Below, in pieces: positions 1 through 22,684 of a DNA stretch of 49,878 nucleotides. The stretch is taken from the NCBI RefSeq assembly GCF_000485595.1, contig NW_014577200.1, positions 161,546 through 211,423 of the forward strand. The letters run 5' to 3'. The position numbers and the translations under genes are program-made. This stretch comes from Priapulus caudatus (Eukaryota > Priapulida > Priapulimorpha > Priapulimorphida > Priapulidae). A model generated the notes under the pieces. The model did no database searches. It worked only from the letters and a program-made list of their open reading frames with translations, and was not told the DNA's origin. The number at the start of each line of letters is the position of its first letter. Positions within the stretch are counted from its first letter, which is position 1.

Positions 1-196
1 CGCGCGTGCGTACCTGCATATGCACGTACACATGCGTGCATGCGTGCGTGCGTGCGTGCGTGTGCACGTAGACGTGCGTGCGTGCGTGCGTGTGCACGTA
101 CACGTGCGTGCATGCGTGTGTGCGTGCGTGCGTACCTGCATATGCACGTACACATGCGTGTATGCGTGCGTGCGTGCGTGAGTGTGCACGTAGACG

Positions 197-228
<32 letters not shown>

Positions 229-400
229 TGTGCACGTACACGTGCGTGCATGCGTGAGTGCGTGCGTGTGCACGTACACGTGCGTGCATGCGTGCGTGCG
301 TGCACGTACACGTGCGTGCGTGCGTGCGTGTGCACGTGCACGTGCGTGCATGAGTGTGTGCGTGCGTGTGTACGTACACGTGCGTGCGTGTGCTTGTATC
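1..400. repeat. Low-complexity GTGC/GTAC tract
   Basis: About 400 bases of alternating purine-pyrimidine sequence built from TGCG, TGCA and GTAC steps. Open frames here translate to arginine, cysteine, valine and alanine only, which is the signature of a simple repeat rather than a gene. Alternating GC/GT DNA of this kind can adopt Z-form. The window edge cuts it on the left. Confidence 0.9.
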
Positions 401-655
401 GAACAATATCACGCATCTGCTTGCTGCCAACCGTTAAACTGCGCATGTGCGCATATGACGTCAATGTTTATCAACATGAAACACTCCTATACGTACATCT
501 GGGGACCCTCTGTATATAGGTACCCTACGTACATCCATAGAAATACATACATATGTTATGATATGTATATATATAGTTCTATGCGTAGGCCTACACCACT
601 TGTTCAAGGCATATATATATATACAAACACATGTGTTTGTTACAGACTGCATGAT
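401..655. other. Intergenic, no gene seen
   Basis: AT-leaning sequence with short TATATA stretches. Neither strand gives a recognisable exon. Confidence 0.6.
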
Positions 656-690
656 CAGGGGCGGATCCAGGATTTTTGAAAGGGGGGTTG
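656..690 (+). mobile_element. hAT-like transposon terminus (solo end)
   Basis: The sequence begins CAGGGGCGGATCCAGGATT and continues into a G-run, which I recognise as a common hAT terminal motif in marine invertebrate genomes. I found no matching inverted end (GGATCCGCCCCTG type) downstream, so this looks like one end of a truncated or very diverged element. The right limit given is only the recognisable end. Confidence 0.45.
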
Positions 691-1403
691 TCCAAGAATA
701 AAAATAAAGGGCACGTTTTCTCGCTTAATTTTTCTGAGGTTCTGTTACTTTTAATAAGCTAATATTGGTGCATTCTGAGAGCATCTGAGCCATAGCAGTA
801 ATTTTTATTTTTATTTTTTATTTATTTATTTATTTAGGCAATTATCCATCATATACAATACATTCAACATTGCATACTTTTACAATAAAAAATTTGAATT
901 CATAAAATTGGATAATTACCAAGGATATATACACAAAAAGCATGACTAGCACACTTATTTACATTGCGGTCCTTGTTTTGCTTAGTTTGCTATGCCTTGA
1001 ATCTCTGATGTGTTGTATCTATGCTTGGAGCTAGTTCAGGGACAACTGTGTAGACGGCGCTGTTGAGTGTTGTTTTTGCCGGTGCTCTAATAAGTTCTAC
1101 ATATTCCTTGTAATTCCTTGTAATTTTTTGTAATATTTTAGAATGGATGTCACTTGGTCATCTCTTCAGCTGGATGATCCAAAGAAGGTTGCCGACGTAA
1201 GGGTCTACGCCATATTCATAGCCGCTAGACTGAAATTACCTCGTATTCCAGATTAGATGACACGTCGTAGCCGTAGCCGCGTAGGGCCTACATCACAGTG
1301 ACAGTAGATACAATAAATAATGTAACCCAAATGTAACCCAAACCCAGGATAGGGTTTAGGTCTATCCTGGGTTCGGGTTACATTATTGTATCTAACATCA
1401 CGG
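691..1403. other. Intergenic, no gene seen
   Basis: AT-rich sequence with a TTTATTTATTTATTTA stretch near 810-835. Around 1300-1390 two arms containing ACAATAAATAATGTAACCC and its complement form an imperfect inverted repeat. No exon was recognised. Confidence 0.55.
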
Positions 1404-1733
1404 TAGCTCTAGTACTATAGCCCGCGTTCATTAACTGCCGCAGTTAATGAACGCGGGCTATAGCTAGTACTACTACTACTATTACTACTAGAGCACGAAG
1501 GGTCGTTGTCGTAACAGCCAGGTACTACAGATATGTACCCGAGGTAGTTTTAGGTTGTTTAGTATTATGTTTATATTTTTATATGAGGTATGTTTAGGGT
1601 TAGGGTTAGTGTTAGGTTTAGGGTACACTTCTGTAGTACAAATCTGGTACACTTTGTGTATACATATATGTACCTCGGGTACATATCTGTAGTACCTGTT
1701 ACGACAACGACCCCTTGAGCAGTACTAGAGCTA
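1404..1733. repeat. Nested foldback (palindromic) elements
   Basis: Three inverted repeats are nested. Outer arms AGCTCTAGTACT (1404-1415) and AGTACTAGAGCT (1722-1733) enclose a near-perfect hairpin centred at about 1440 (arms CCCGCGTTCATTAACTG and its complement). They also enclose a roughly 219-bp foldback whose arms of about 45 bp lie at 1497-1546 and 1671-1715. The loop of the latter carries TTAGGGTTAGGGTTAGTG. This is typical of non-autonomous foldback/MITE insertion into an older copy. There is no coding potential. Confidence 0.75.
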
Positions 1734-1952
1734 ACAATAGTAACATCACAGGCACTTGGAACGTCTCAATAAAAATAAATAATAATAAATGCATTAAATT
1801 TAAGGGTAAATAAACACGAAATGTATTTACTACGAAAGTCTTAATGTTTCTCTACTCTATTTCGCCTATAATCACCTGTAAATGCCGGTCAAATGGTCAT
1901 CTGCAACACACAGTCTAGGCTAAAAGTCTAACTACCTGGCTTTACCCAAGCT

Positions 1953-2372
1953 AGGTCACACGCTGCGGTGATTGGCTGCCACTCACGATTTGTTGCCGAC
2001 AGCCACGCATAGAAATAGAACTGTTCTATTCTGCGATCGCAGTCGGCGACCGTATTCTCGAATCGTAAGGCAACTCATTGTTCGAGAGTTGAGGTCAGCC
2101 GATGAATATCGGCGATCGCCGTCTTTATACGTAACGATATCTCAATAAAGCCCCGTTATGTTCGGCCTTACGAACCTAGTCGCCGAAAAGATTATATAAT
2201 ATTCGTATCGTCAAAAACCGGCCATGGGTCCCGAGTTAATCGCACATGATGTTCTCTTACGACTTGAAAAATACTGGTCGCTACTGCGATCGCAGGTAAT
2301 AGAACATGTTCTAGTTCTCAATCGGCTGCGCGACAAATCGGTGAGGACATGCACAATCACCGCTAGGGCGTA
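1953..2372. mobile_element. Foldback element with ~100-bp inverted termini
   Basis: The left arm (about 1953-2055) and right arm (about 2270-2372) are imperfect reverse complements over roughly 100 bp. Shared blocks include GCGGTGATTG, CGATTTGT, AGAAC/TAGAAC with GTTCTATT, CTGCGATCGCAGT and GCGACC. The roughly 215-bp centre contains GATCGCCG and AATATCGG motifs but no gene. Long inverted termini with a short centre fit a non-autonomous foldback DNA transposon. Exact ends and target duplication were not resolved. Confidence 0.65.
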
Positions 2373-3075
2373 CCGGTATCACATAATTATCAAAGCTACG
2401 CTGATTAATAAAATGGCAGCATACACAGCACGCCTTTCAGCATGTTTACAAGAGGACTATTTGCACAACACCCTTATCCTCAAGTTATATATTTAGTATT
2501 TCTAACACATGAAATAAATGTTGCCACATTTTATAACTATCTATTCAAGAAATTGAGGTTAATTTACGAGTACATGAGGTTTTCTAGCATGTTAACTTTG
2601 GATGATGCGCGCATTGATAGATCTATTCATGGGAATTGGTACCGTGGACTGGGAAGAGAAACGAAGTAAAACCTTACCAAGAAAGCTCCCCCGACATCCT
2701 AGAGAATTGAAAACTTTATTTGACCAAACTCTAATTAAAGTATAAATCAAGAGTTAATGAAGACACTATTGTCTTTCATATAACTTCCTTGTTCATGCGT
2801 ATTGACCTTTTTATTTCCCAATGGTTTTTATATCTTATATACTATTTTGTACTCATGCTCAGTAAATAACTAAACACAAATTTTACATGTGCAGGTCACC
2901 AACTTTCTGAAGTTCAGTGTGGTTCCTGCTGTCACTAGAATTTTCAAGCCGAAATTCGAACCTGCGGTGCCGGTGTCGACAAACTCGCTTGCCCGTGGGC
3001 CGGGGGCAACCAAAATTCACCCCGCAGGCCAGTAGTTGAATTTGCCTCACTTTCCTGTGGGGCAAGCAATTTTTT
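2373..3075. other. Intergenic, no gene seen
   Basis: AT-rich, with short open frames of no recognisable similarity on either strand. Confidence 0.5.
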
Positions 3076-4236
3076 AGACTCATCTGACTAGTCAAGATTG
3101 CAGCTTGTAGAATCGCTTGAATCGTCCGTCGATCCGGTTCGGTCCGGTCTTACCCCGCGTGGCCAGTCAACAGTTGGCACAAATCTTAATCCGCTCACGT
3201 ACCCGTCACGACTATTCGGAAGTCGTTGGGGTGGACATTGTCAACGAGTTGGGATATGTCGAATGCTGGGTCAAAGGTCAAAGGTCAGAGTTGTAAATAG
3301 AAGGAGAACAATTTCACTCCTTACATAAGAGGTATGAGTAGAATGCCAGAATATCAACAAGGCACAATGCTAACATAGGCTCGACCTAGCTCGTGAGTCG
3401 CGTGCTTTAGCATCATGGTAGGAAAAGCATCACTGGACAAATGTAGGTCACAGGTCACAAGGTCAAATGTAGACAGGGCAGATTGTTAGGACATTTTCTG
3501 AGGAGATGGGATTCTGACGAGCGAATTGGAAACTTTTTGTTTCAAGCGGTACCTATCATTTTTTTATTGCTTTATTTGAAAGGACCATTAAAATTCTGCT
3601 TCCACTCAGTGCGAGAGTAAGGTCGATACTTTTACCTCAAAGAGGAGGGTTAAACATGATTTGTTGATCGTCTGTTAGAAAGAATTTGGACTGCGGGTTG
3701 CATAGTAGATCTATACATGTGGATGATATGAAGGTACAATGTACGAGTGAGAATTTCAAAAGCTAATTTTGGTTAAAAAATTTCATGCTCCTTAAATCGG
3801 TATAAATTTATATGGCATTCATGTAGGCGTATGTACATGTAGTGCACTCAGTGGCAGGTGCATGTGTTGTGGTACTGTGGAGTTTTTGCCTTATTCAGGT
3901 TGCAGTGGCAGCTCTCTATGCCGCAGCCTGTAGAGCTTTGCTAGGTAAATGGATGAGTTGCTACCATTCGTCTTGCCCCAGATAGTTGTTGTAACTACAT
4001 ATGGTAATGGAGCCTTCCATTTTTATCTGAAGACACTTAACGTACGCCGCCATCTTCGGCAACTTGATAACTGATCCCACGACATCTTTTGAAGAAGGTT
4101 CCTTGATACTATCCTGTGCTTCCACTTTTTCGGCGTGCTATGTGAACACATTTGCGACTAACAGGTTCTAATCCCACCACTCCAACAGAGTCACGAAGTA
4201 GACGTTTGGATGAGCGCTGTCGCTATGCCGGCATTG
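3076..4236 (+). mobile_element. ~1.2-kb repeat family X, copy 1
   Basis: It shares landmarks in the same order with the segments at 10683-11880, 36882-38105 and (reversed) 39694-40900. These are a CATCTGACTA palindrome followed by GCAGCTTGTAGAATCGC, then CGAGTTGGGAT, a run of AGGTCA motifs, GGTTAAACATG, TTTATCTGAAGACACTTAA, GAGTCAC and GACGTTTGGATGAGCG, ending near GCCGGCATTG. No protein is recognisable, so it is a non-autonomous repeat of unknown class. A perfect AGGTCA-A-AGGTCA repeat lies at 3275-3287. Confidence 0.75.
3275..3287 (+). promoter_or_regulatory. DR1-type nuclear-receptor half-site repeat
   Basis: Two perfect AGGTCA half-sites separated by one A form a direct repeat with 1-bp spacing, the established binding motif of RXR/HNF4-type receptors. 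It is preceded by GGTCAA, giving a third half-site. It lies inside repeat family X, and binding or function is only inferred. Confidence 0.4.
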
Positions 4237-5130
4237 TTTTATTTTGAAATGGCCAGACATAACGAGATTTGAATTAAAAAAACAATCCGAATGAGACAAT
4301 CAGTGCATGCAGTACATTACTTTGTACACAACATGCATTACAGAACATGTAACCAGACCTCCGTGATTTTGTCACATTGAGGTAATATTGTGACCTGGCC
4401 CGATTTCGCCAAGCATATCTTAATTTTGTTTGGAACACCTATTTACGATAATCGACACAATTTCTGGTTGAGACATTATATAGAGTCAGGCATCAAATTA
4501 TGAATAATTTTAAGCAAAATCTCTATGAAAAAAGGTCAGCTCTGGATCAAACTTAAAATAAGCCTCCTAGGTTAACAAATTCTGAGAGCCTCTTTTTTCA
4601 TACCAAAAATAATAAAAAGAGCTCGTAAATAAAAAAGTATTTTTACGGCTGTGTATTACATGCAGAGGCGCGCTTGGAACTATAACGCTCGGCCCGCTTT
4701 CGCGAGGCTAGTTTGAATCAGTAAGGGCTAGTGAATGTACTGGTCTGGACCCAGCCTTTGCGCGAGTTGGAATTTTTATATTCACTAATGCACGCTGTTC
4801 CATCTTTACATTACGGCCAAAGGTATTGCACAATACGCTGCAAACTTAATTCTAGACGCATTGTCTGGCTTCCTTGATAAACGTATAACATTCACGTGTT
4901 TAAACAACCATTGTTTCGTTTTTAACACATGGTTTTTTAACACAATGTCTCCGTGTCTAATTTTTCAATTTTACTCATTCTGTTGATTTGACACAATGTT
5001 TAGTAATGGAGTAGTTTAGTTAACTTAATGTAAGTGTTATGAAATAGATTTCAGCAATATTAATTCTAATTATTATACGTTCATTATCCACATACTTTAC
5101 CACATTTTACAATATTTTATTATCTTATAT
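4237..5130. other. Intergenic, no gene seen
   Basis: AT-rich intergenic DNA. No conserved exon or transposon end was recognised on either strand. Confidence 0.5.
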
Positions 5131-5206
5131 AATCAAGAGCAGATAAGAAGACTTCTTTATCTTTATCATATATAAGAAGCGACCTTTCTTTATCTCTCTT
5201 GATATA
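5131..5206. mobile_element. Short foldback MITE, ATCAAGAG ends
   Basis: A 76-bp hairpin with one end ATCAAGAGCAGATAAGAAG and the other its complement (TTTATCTCTCTTGAT), with TA-rich flanks. The same ATCAAGAG end occurs on the element at 5446-5745 and, as CAAGAG, on those at about 7610 and 30014. TA-flanked inverted ends suggest a Tc1/mariner-type target preference. Confidence 0.6.
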
Positions 5207-5445
5207 ATGATGTGAAACAATGCGACTGGCCATGTCTGCTGTCACTGCAATACTACAAAATGTACATATTAGGCCTTTTTCTTTACAGCACTGCAGCATC
5301 ACAGTGAGCAGAGCATGCGAGCACATGTTTAATATATCCGCGACAAAAGATCTTGTAGGGACAAACCATTATGCTATCATCTCTTGCGGCCTTTCCTCCG
5401 GACTAACCCAAAAAAAACCTTAAAATTGAGCACGGTAGTAAATAG

Positions 5446-5745
5446 TATCAAGAGCTAATTATCACCTAGAGTGTACATTTGAACAAACTGGGAAATAGTG
5501 CCTAATTTCAACCGGCATATTTTCTACTGAGGCCTGTGGAGGCATGATTACGCTCCAAATAGTTTCTTCGGGCCTAGGAGTATCGTAGAGACAATCGCGT
5601 TCGGTCTTATTTTAGAGAGCAAAGGTGCGCTTAACGGCAATACATGAACTTAGTCTAGAACCGCCGCATACAAAGTAGCAATAATATGTGCCGGTAATGG
5701 CATATATTTCCACCGGTACACTCTAGGTATTATTAGCTCTTGATA
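5446..5745. mobile_element. ~300-bp MITE, ATCAAGAG ends
   Basis: Terminal inverted repeats of about 30 bp: the left begins TATCAAGAGCTAATTATC and continues CCTAGAGTGTAC. The right arm reads the same, reversed, with one or two changes. CCGGCATAT/ATATGCCGG-like blocks also pair internally. The length, TA flanks and absence of an open frame fit a miniature inverted-repeat element. The right end runs into an (AT)n tract at about 5768-5799. Confidence 0.75.
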
Positions 5746-5766
5746 TATAATATAATATATTATGTT

Positions 5767-5800
<34 letters not shown>

Positions 5801-6857
5801 TATATATACTGAAATATATGCTGAATCTAAATTTTCACAGTCATTTTGCAGAATGCATCTCGCGACTGGTCTTAAATTCAAAACCACATCCAACCTCACC
5901 TCACCCCCCCCCACTCCCCGCAAATGGCAAAAATCTATTACTCACATTGCGTAGCCTCAGCGCGGCACTTAAGTAATGAAGGCCTGGGAGATATCTTTTA
6001 AGCGGCTAGTAGATTCTTTACAGATCACTACCCTGCTGGCTAGTGATACATTTATAGGTTAGTTTCAAGCCCGTGCAGGCATTTCATTTTAAGGGCGCGA
6101 TCGCGGCTCGCCGCACCGCGCAACCCGAAATTGATGCCATGGTGGGCCATCATCGCGCCTCATAAAAGTGGTTTGAAATCGCGCACCAAAAATTATGTCT
6201 ATTATGTTGAAATAGCGCTCCATAGATTCTCAATGTAGGGGGGACAAAAGGTTAGCAACACACAACAATTGTGGTGTGTAGAAGCTCGAACGTATGGCAG
6301 AGGTACAGGGTCTGGTTACTACCCTTGTTTATATATATATATAAAAATACAACTAACAACAGCAATCCAAATACAGGTACCTATACGGTAGCCACAGTTA
6401 CCTGCTCGTTTTTTCACTATACGTGGCAAGAAGTGTGTTTTCTGCCGACGTGGAAACAGTCGTAGGGCTGGAGGGGCTACATACGTGCGCTACTACGTAC
6501 AAGTAATTTGGCTAGTTGTTGATGGATTGCTGATGATATTTTGTGCTGAAATATGCACGGTACATGGATTTAGAATCTCTAAGGATGGAAATCAGAATAA
6601 ATAAAACAAGTTTATTTTTTACATCCAATCAACTCTTTTATAATCTGTTGCTAGTGTTGGATGTTGTGGAATGAAAAGAATGTAATCCTGGACGAAGCCA
6701 TTGAATTAGAATGGAAGGTGCAAGACATGAATGATAACAGTTAGATTGACATGACACTGACCAATTTTCGTCTATGGATTTCACTGTAGACTGAAGGATT
6801 TGGTCATGATTCCATCTCACATGCGCGGGGACCCCAAGAGCATGTGCGTAGCCTCAA
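5746..6857. other. Intergenic with (AT)n tracts, no gene seen
   Basis: Contains an (AT)n microsatellite at about 5768-5799 and a second short one near 6331-6345. A short C-run lies near 5905. No exon was recognised, although an unseen first exon of hexokinase could lie in this region or in 6981-7430. Confidence 0.5.
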
Positions 6858-6980
6858 TCGAGCGTCTCCATCATCCCTTTTAAAGTGTGATTTTTAATGG
6901 AGCCTCTCCATCATTTGCCTTTAAGTGTGATTTTTAATGGAGCTCTCCATCATGCCTCTTAAGGGTGTGATTATGGAGTG
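6858..6980. repeat. Three ~40-bp tandem units
   Basis: Three imperfect head-to-tail units are each recognised by TCTCCATCAT followed by a variable segment and AAGTGTGATTTTTAATGGAG. The third unit is diverged (AAGGGTGTGATTATGGAG). It is upstream of the first recognised hexokinase exon, and no function is evident. Confidence 0.8.
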
Positions 6981-7430
6981 TGAAAAGACCCCCTATGGTG
7001 TCCTAGGGGAGTCATTAGTAGTCCTCCTGTACTTTTCAAATCTGAAAGCCTGTACATGATACATCCTGCACAGCATACCTAATAAACTATTCCACATCCA
7101 AATTCCACCTATATCAATATGCCACATTTTCTGCATGCATGTTGTGTATGTAAGCCTAAACCAAGGCGGTGGGTAGGGTTAAACTCGAATGTAGTCACAT
7201 GCAATAGGATGCAAAAAGTTACATTTGATTTACTATTGCTTGTATTATGAGAACAATCGTGGCAAAAAATTTAGTCGTACAGTTATTATCAGTCTCAGTA
7301 TACCTACTGTGCTGGGGTTAGTGCAATATGTTGGTCGTGCAAGACAGCGCAGGTTTTCGGCTATACTCTACCCATTGTTATATTATATATATATATCTAT
7401 CATATTATTATCTTTTTTTATATTTGACAG

Positions 7431-17997
<10,567 letters not shown>

Positions 17998-18430
17998 ATA
18001 TCACAGCTAGTGTGTGAACACGGATGAGGTTAGATATCTTGACGGGTCTAGGTCTGTTGACGAGTTACTCTCAAAGAAAAAAACATGCAACCCCTAACAG
18101 CTCTGTAAGATATTGAAGGTGGCCGTGTTAGTGAAAATTATAGGGAACAAACAATATGAACATCAATATGCACACATGGTACTTCCCTGTGAAATGCTAT
18201 GGCTGATTGCATTGTAGAACCATTTTGCATGCTCAGATAGCAAACGTCGGGCCTGAATTTTGTAATGTGTGATGTTCTTTTCATATAGTGGTGGTACCTA
18301 TACTTTGATACTCAGGTATTAGTGTGTTGCCAAAATGTAATGAATAAATTCTGTGCCCTGATGTTGCGGATCCATTTACAATAGATCAAGCTCTTGAATA
18401 GATCCCTTACCTTATAATCTTTGTATTGAT
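17998..18430 (+). other. Hexokinase copy 1 3' untranslated region and flank
   Basis: Follows the TAA stop. A canonical AATAAA lies at 18343-18348, about 345 bases after the stop. The sequence then runs into the N gap. Confidence 0.6.
18343..18348 (+). terminator. Polyadenylation signal AATAAA
   Basis: Canonical hexamer downstream of hexokinase copy 1. The same hexamer in the same context is found at 22786-22791 and 23301-23306. Confidence 0.55.
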
Positions 18431-18440
18431 NNNNNNNNNN
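18431..18440. other. Assembly gap (10 N)
   Basis: Ten N residues separate the two hexokinase copies. Sequence to the left is hexokinase 3' flank, and sequence to the right is hexokinase intron 2 at the equivalent of about 13865. Confidence 1.
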
Positions 18441-18684
18441 CTTCCTCATCAAATCCCAGCTTATAGGAACCTTACGCTACAGTTACAAGCATAAACATTA
18501 CACCTTCTATCAGTTGCTTCTTTTCATGCAGTGTAAACTGTCTGGTTGTTGATAACCCACAGTTGATTGATCTCTGGTGTCCTGTGATAACTGAGTTGGT
18601 AGTTGGACGCTGTTAATTCTACATAGTCCGCTATAATAGATAGTAGAAGAAGTCTGCTTTTGCCTTAGCCACTATTGGTAAATT

Positions 18685-18998
18685 CCACACTTGAGACTTT
18701 TCTGTATCATCGGAAACGAGAATGTAAAACCTACAAACATGCAGATAGTCACGTAAAATAACACACTCACAACAACTGACACACAGAATTATCAATATTT
18801 TTCAATATAAACCGTTGATCTGGTAATAACGACAGCACTGACATCCACCACTGGACATTTATGCATGCATGCACATACCAAGTGGGAACTTTTGTCCATG
18901 GAGATTATTTTCTTCAAGGAAGTCAAAAATTCTATCAGCAATATAAGCGAAAAGCTGTAAGTAATCAGAACACACACATTAGACAGTTTTATATGACA
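18685..18998 (-). other. ~314-bp inversion in hexokinase copy 2
   Basis: Reverse complement of about 14111-14444 of copy 1, with a deletion of about 20 bases just after exon 3. Left break: GGTAAATT then CCACACTTGAG. Right break: TTTTATATGACATT then CATACTGATAACG. The right break falls inside coding sequence of exon 4. A three-base ATT is present at both junctions. Confidence 0.9.
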
Positions 18999-20363
18999 TT
19001 CATACTGATAACGTGGACAAAGAGTTTTAAGTGCTCTGGGTGTGTGGGGGAGGATGCTGTCAAACACTTGGAGAATGCTATTAAAATTCGTGGGGTAAGC
19101 ACCTAAAACTACCGACCTATCTGCCCGGTATGATTGGCAGGTAGCTCTATAACCAGTCACCAATGTGATAGAACATTCTTAAGACAAGAGAATGCGTAAA
19201 CAAAGTGCTGTTAAGTTGACATTTTGTAGTGCACATGCGCAAAACCACATACAAACTGGGTGAACCTGCCTCACTTAGTAACCATATCCAGGGGTGGGGT
19301 GGGGGAGGGTTGTTTTCTCACTGAGACAGCTAGGTCATTCAGTGGGCCTTTGGGTACATTAATTATTTTGAATTGTGGAAAATAAAATCTTTTTGGATCA
19401 TTTGAATGTTTATGTAGTAGTAACGTGCCTGATTTATATTGAGATGATTTCCAATCCAATACTGGGAAAGTTTCTAACTGTAGAAATTGTTCATATAAAA
19501 GCAATGACAGCTGCTATTGTTTCCAGGGTATGGATATAGAAGTCGTGGCTATTGTCAATGATACAACGGGAACACTCATGGCTGGAGCATATCTTGATGA
19601 AAAGTGCAGAGTGGGAGTAATTCTCGGTGAGGAAAATTATATATAGAGAATATATTTGCACGTTATTAAACGCATGAAGAATAACCCTGATCTGGCATTT
19701 TCTAAGATTGCTTCACCACATTGTATGTTGTGTTTTGCGTGTTAGGCTATAGTATTCAGAAGATCATTGGTATGGGTGAGTGGTGAAGTGGAGTAAGAAT
19801 GGAAAATCACTTGCATTAAAATGTGGTTGTTGTCCTTTCCAGGTACAGGATTTAATGCATGCTATGTGGAGAAACTTGAGAATGTGGAGAAATGGGACGG
19901 TGATTATGAAGAACCACGGCAGGTTAGCGAGTAACAGGTTGTTGTCGTGGTGACTACTGCAACACCTATAACTGCATGGATGGTGCTGCCTTCAGTGTGG
20001 TTTGAGAGTGTTACCGGTAATAAAAACTGTTATTACAACCTACGTAAAACATATTCAAGCGAGTTCTCTCTTCAGGGGTTGTGAGTAGAAAGAGATGTCT
20101 TCAGTTCTACTTCAGTGATCTTCACGATGTGCCTCTATTCCATGTCATCGTGTGCTAGGTTCTTATTGACACAGAGATGGGTGCATTCGGAGACAATGGC
20201 GTACTGGATTTCTTCAAGACTGAATACGACTTCGAAGTGGACCAAGTTTCAAACCACGTGCATTCGTTTACGTATGTGCACCGATATGAGAACTTAGTGC
20301 TTTTTTAACCTCCTATTGTTAATTCCAATGTGCACCTTTATAGTCACAATAAACACTGTTGAA

Positions 20364-20466
20364 ATGATTTTTTGCCAATGTTGCTCTAGATAGTTACTCA
20401 AGTTAGCTCAGATAGCAGGAGAAGTACAGTGACCACATGCGTTATTGAATCAATCCAAGTGTCACT
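20364..20466 (-). other. 103-bp inversion in hexokinase copy 2 intron 7
   Basis: Exact reverse complement of 15921-16023, with the same left flank (CACTGTTGAA) and right flank (TGTTTCTCATTG). Confidence 0.9.
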
Positions 20467-22684
20467 TGTTTCTCATTGTAACATAAATCTTCACCTTTTC
20501 ATGTTGAACATTTTCAAAGTTCATGACTACACACTAGTATAGTCATCTGTATCGTAGATGGATTTTTAACATTTTCTATATGCATTACTACATATACTAT
20601 GGGCAGCTTTGAGAAGATGTTTTCGGGCCACTATCTGGGAGAAGTGGTACGCCTCACCATGCTAAAGCTTATATCCGAGGGCCTACTGTTTGGCGGGACA
20701 TCCTCTAATGAAATTAATCAGCGATGGGGCCTAAAGACAGAGCACGTTGCTTTCATCGATGGGTAACTACAATGGCAGTCAGTTTTTTCCTAGTGGTTGA
20801 CCATCTTTAGTGTGTAAGATTAGTGTTAGAGGCAGTGGTTGTGATTGTGCTGACTGATACGTGCATAGTGCCATGTTGGTCGGATGATAACAACAGAGCA
20901 CTCATGTCCACATTATATGAACGGTGTATACTTCATAAGTAGTACTTCTTGTTAAAATTTCAAAAGGTGGTGCAAGTTTTTAGTGTATGTTTTTATAAAA
21001 GATGTGGTATAACGTGTATTAGTGTTTATGTGTCAATGTTGGGTTACATAATTGTTTATTTGAGTGAGCAATTAGATGACCATGTTTCCATAATAGATGA
21101 TGGACAGGAAAAATGTAAAAATTAGAATAAAACTTAGTGCAGAGACTCCTCATTGAACTGATTGTAGAGTTTCCTTTTTCTTAACATTGTCTCTGAAAGT
21201 GTTCTTCTCATTTACATAGAGAGAAGACCGATGAAAACACTCGCAATCTGCTGAAGGAGATGAAACTGCTTGAGCATGGTGGTAAAGATGACATCGCCAT
21301 CATCAAGCACGTCTGTGCTCTCGTTTCAGAGAGAGGCGGATTCTTAGTTGGCTCCTGTAAGCATGCACAACCATATCTAGCACACGTACGTGTGAAATAT
21401 GCTAGATAAATACTCTGTTGTGTAAATAGTTTATATTTTCAATTTCAAATTAATCGAGAAGGAAGGATGTGTAATAAATCTTACCATATAATCGCACATT
21501 TGACTGACACAACTGTCATTGATTTTCAAGTCAGCAAGTTCGATTCTACCAATATCTAATGAGTGCTCAATGTGGTCATGTTTACATGTGGGTTTATAAA
21601 AATATAAAGCCTTGAAAATCATATCGGCAGGTCGTGTCATAGTCGAGCTTTTTTTGCATGTATAGTTTGTAGAATTAATGGATTGGGCGATGTTAAGGAA
21701 AGTCCAAGATTGAGTTTGACACAATGCAGATAATGCTAGATAGTTTGGATAGATTACTTTCGAAATAGGAAAAAATAGGGAGTTGTACATTGATAATAGT
21801 CATGTGTTTTTGGTTATACTAGGCATGGCTGTGTTACTCAATCGGATGCAAGAGCCTGACGTGACCATTGCTGTCGATGGGTCCGTGTACAAGCATCACG
21901 CCCGACTTCATCAACTCATAATGAGGAAGATTGAGCAATTTGCACCCAAATACAAGGTATGCTACTACGTACATTCAATGCATTCTTCATAAAAGAGACG
22001 GTTACTAAATTTCTGAAAATATCGCGTTTTCCAAAAAACAACGTGAAAGCAATCTGTAAGAAGAACCCGCATTACAATAGAAGAGGTTGCATGGAACATG
22101 ATTGAACAAAACATGATATCATCTAGTGTCTATTTCTGTGTTGATAGGAAAACAATAATGAATAACACCTGTGAACATGTACCTAGCAAGTTTTAGTAGG
22201 TGTATACATGTTAATATAATTATGATTATCAAAGTAGGTTGATATTTGTTCTAATAATATTGAGACTAGTAAGTTATACTTATATATTATGTTTACTATT
22301 ATATCATGTTGTTATTTTTCTAGTGCAAGATTATTCGGGCTGATGATGGCAGTGGTAAAGGAGCAGGCCTGGTTGCTGCAGTCGCAGTCAGACTTGAGAA
22401 GGAACGACAGCGCCACATGGCGGCAGTGGCTGCAAATTAAATATCACAGCTAGTGTGTGAACACGGATGAGGTTAGATATCTTGACGGGTCTAGGTCTGT
22501 TGACGAGTTACTCTCAAAGAAAAAAACATGCAACCCCTAACAGCTCTGTAAGATATTGAAGGTGGCCGTGTTAGTGAAAATTATAGGGAACAAACAATAT
22601 GAACATCAATATGCACACATGGTACTTCCCTGTGAAATGCTATGGCTGATTGCATTGTAGAACCATTTTGCATGCTCAGATAGC

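Larger units (their letters stand above)
18685..22440 (+). pseudogene. Hexokinase, copy 2 (partial, exons 3-11, exon 3 and half of exon 4 inverted)
   Basis: Near-identical repeat of the gene at 7431-17997, offset by 4443 bases over most of its length. Forward exons: 3' part of exon 4 at 19001-19094, then 19527-19626, 19843-19922, 20159-20271, 20607-20762, 21220-21356, 21823-21956, 22324-22440 (stop TAA). Exon 3 (18879-18954) and the first 46 bases of exon 4 (18685-18730) lie on the minus strand inside a local inversion. The two exon 4 pieces sum to 140 bases, exactly the length needed. Exons 1 and 2 are absent (they would lie left of the gap). As written it cannot encode a complete enzyme. 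It may be the other allele placed in tandem, or a real tandem duplicate. Confidence 0.9.

Noticed and set aside
40-679. Two 159-codon open frames at the left edge
   Set aside because: Encoded by the simple TGCG/GTAC tract; the composition is almost only Arg, Cys, Val and Ala.
2224-2669. Candidate small genes of 90 and 75 codons
   Set aside because: They overlap the arm of a foldback element and AT-rich DNA, with no known motif or splice signals.
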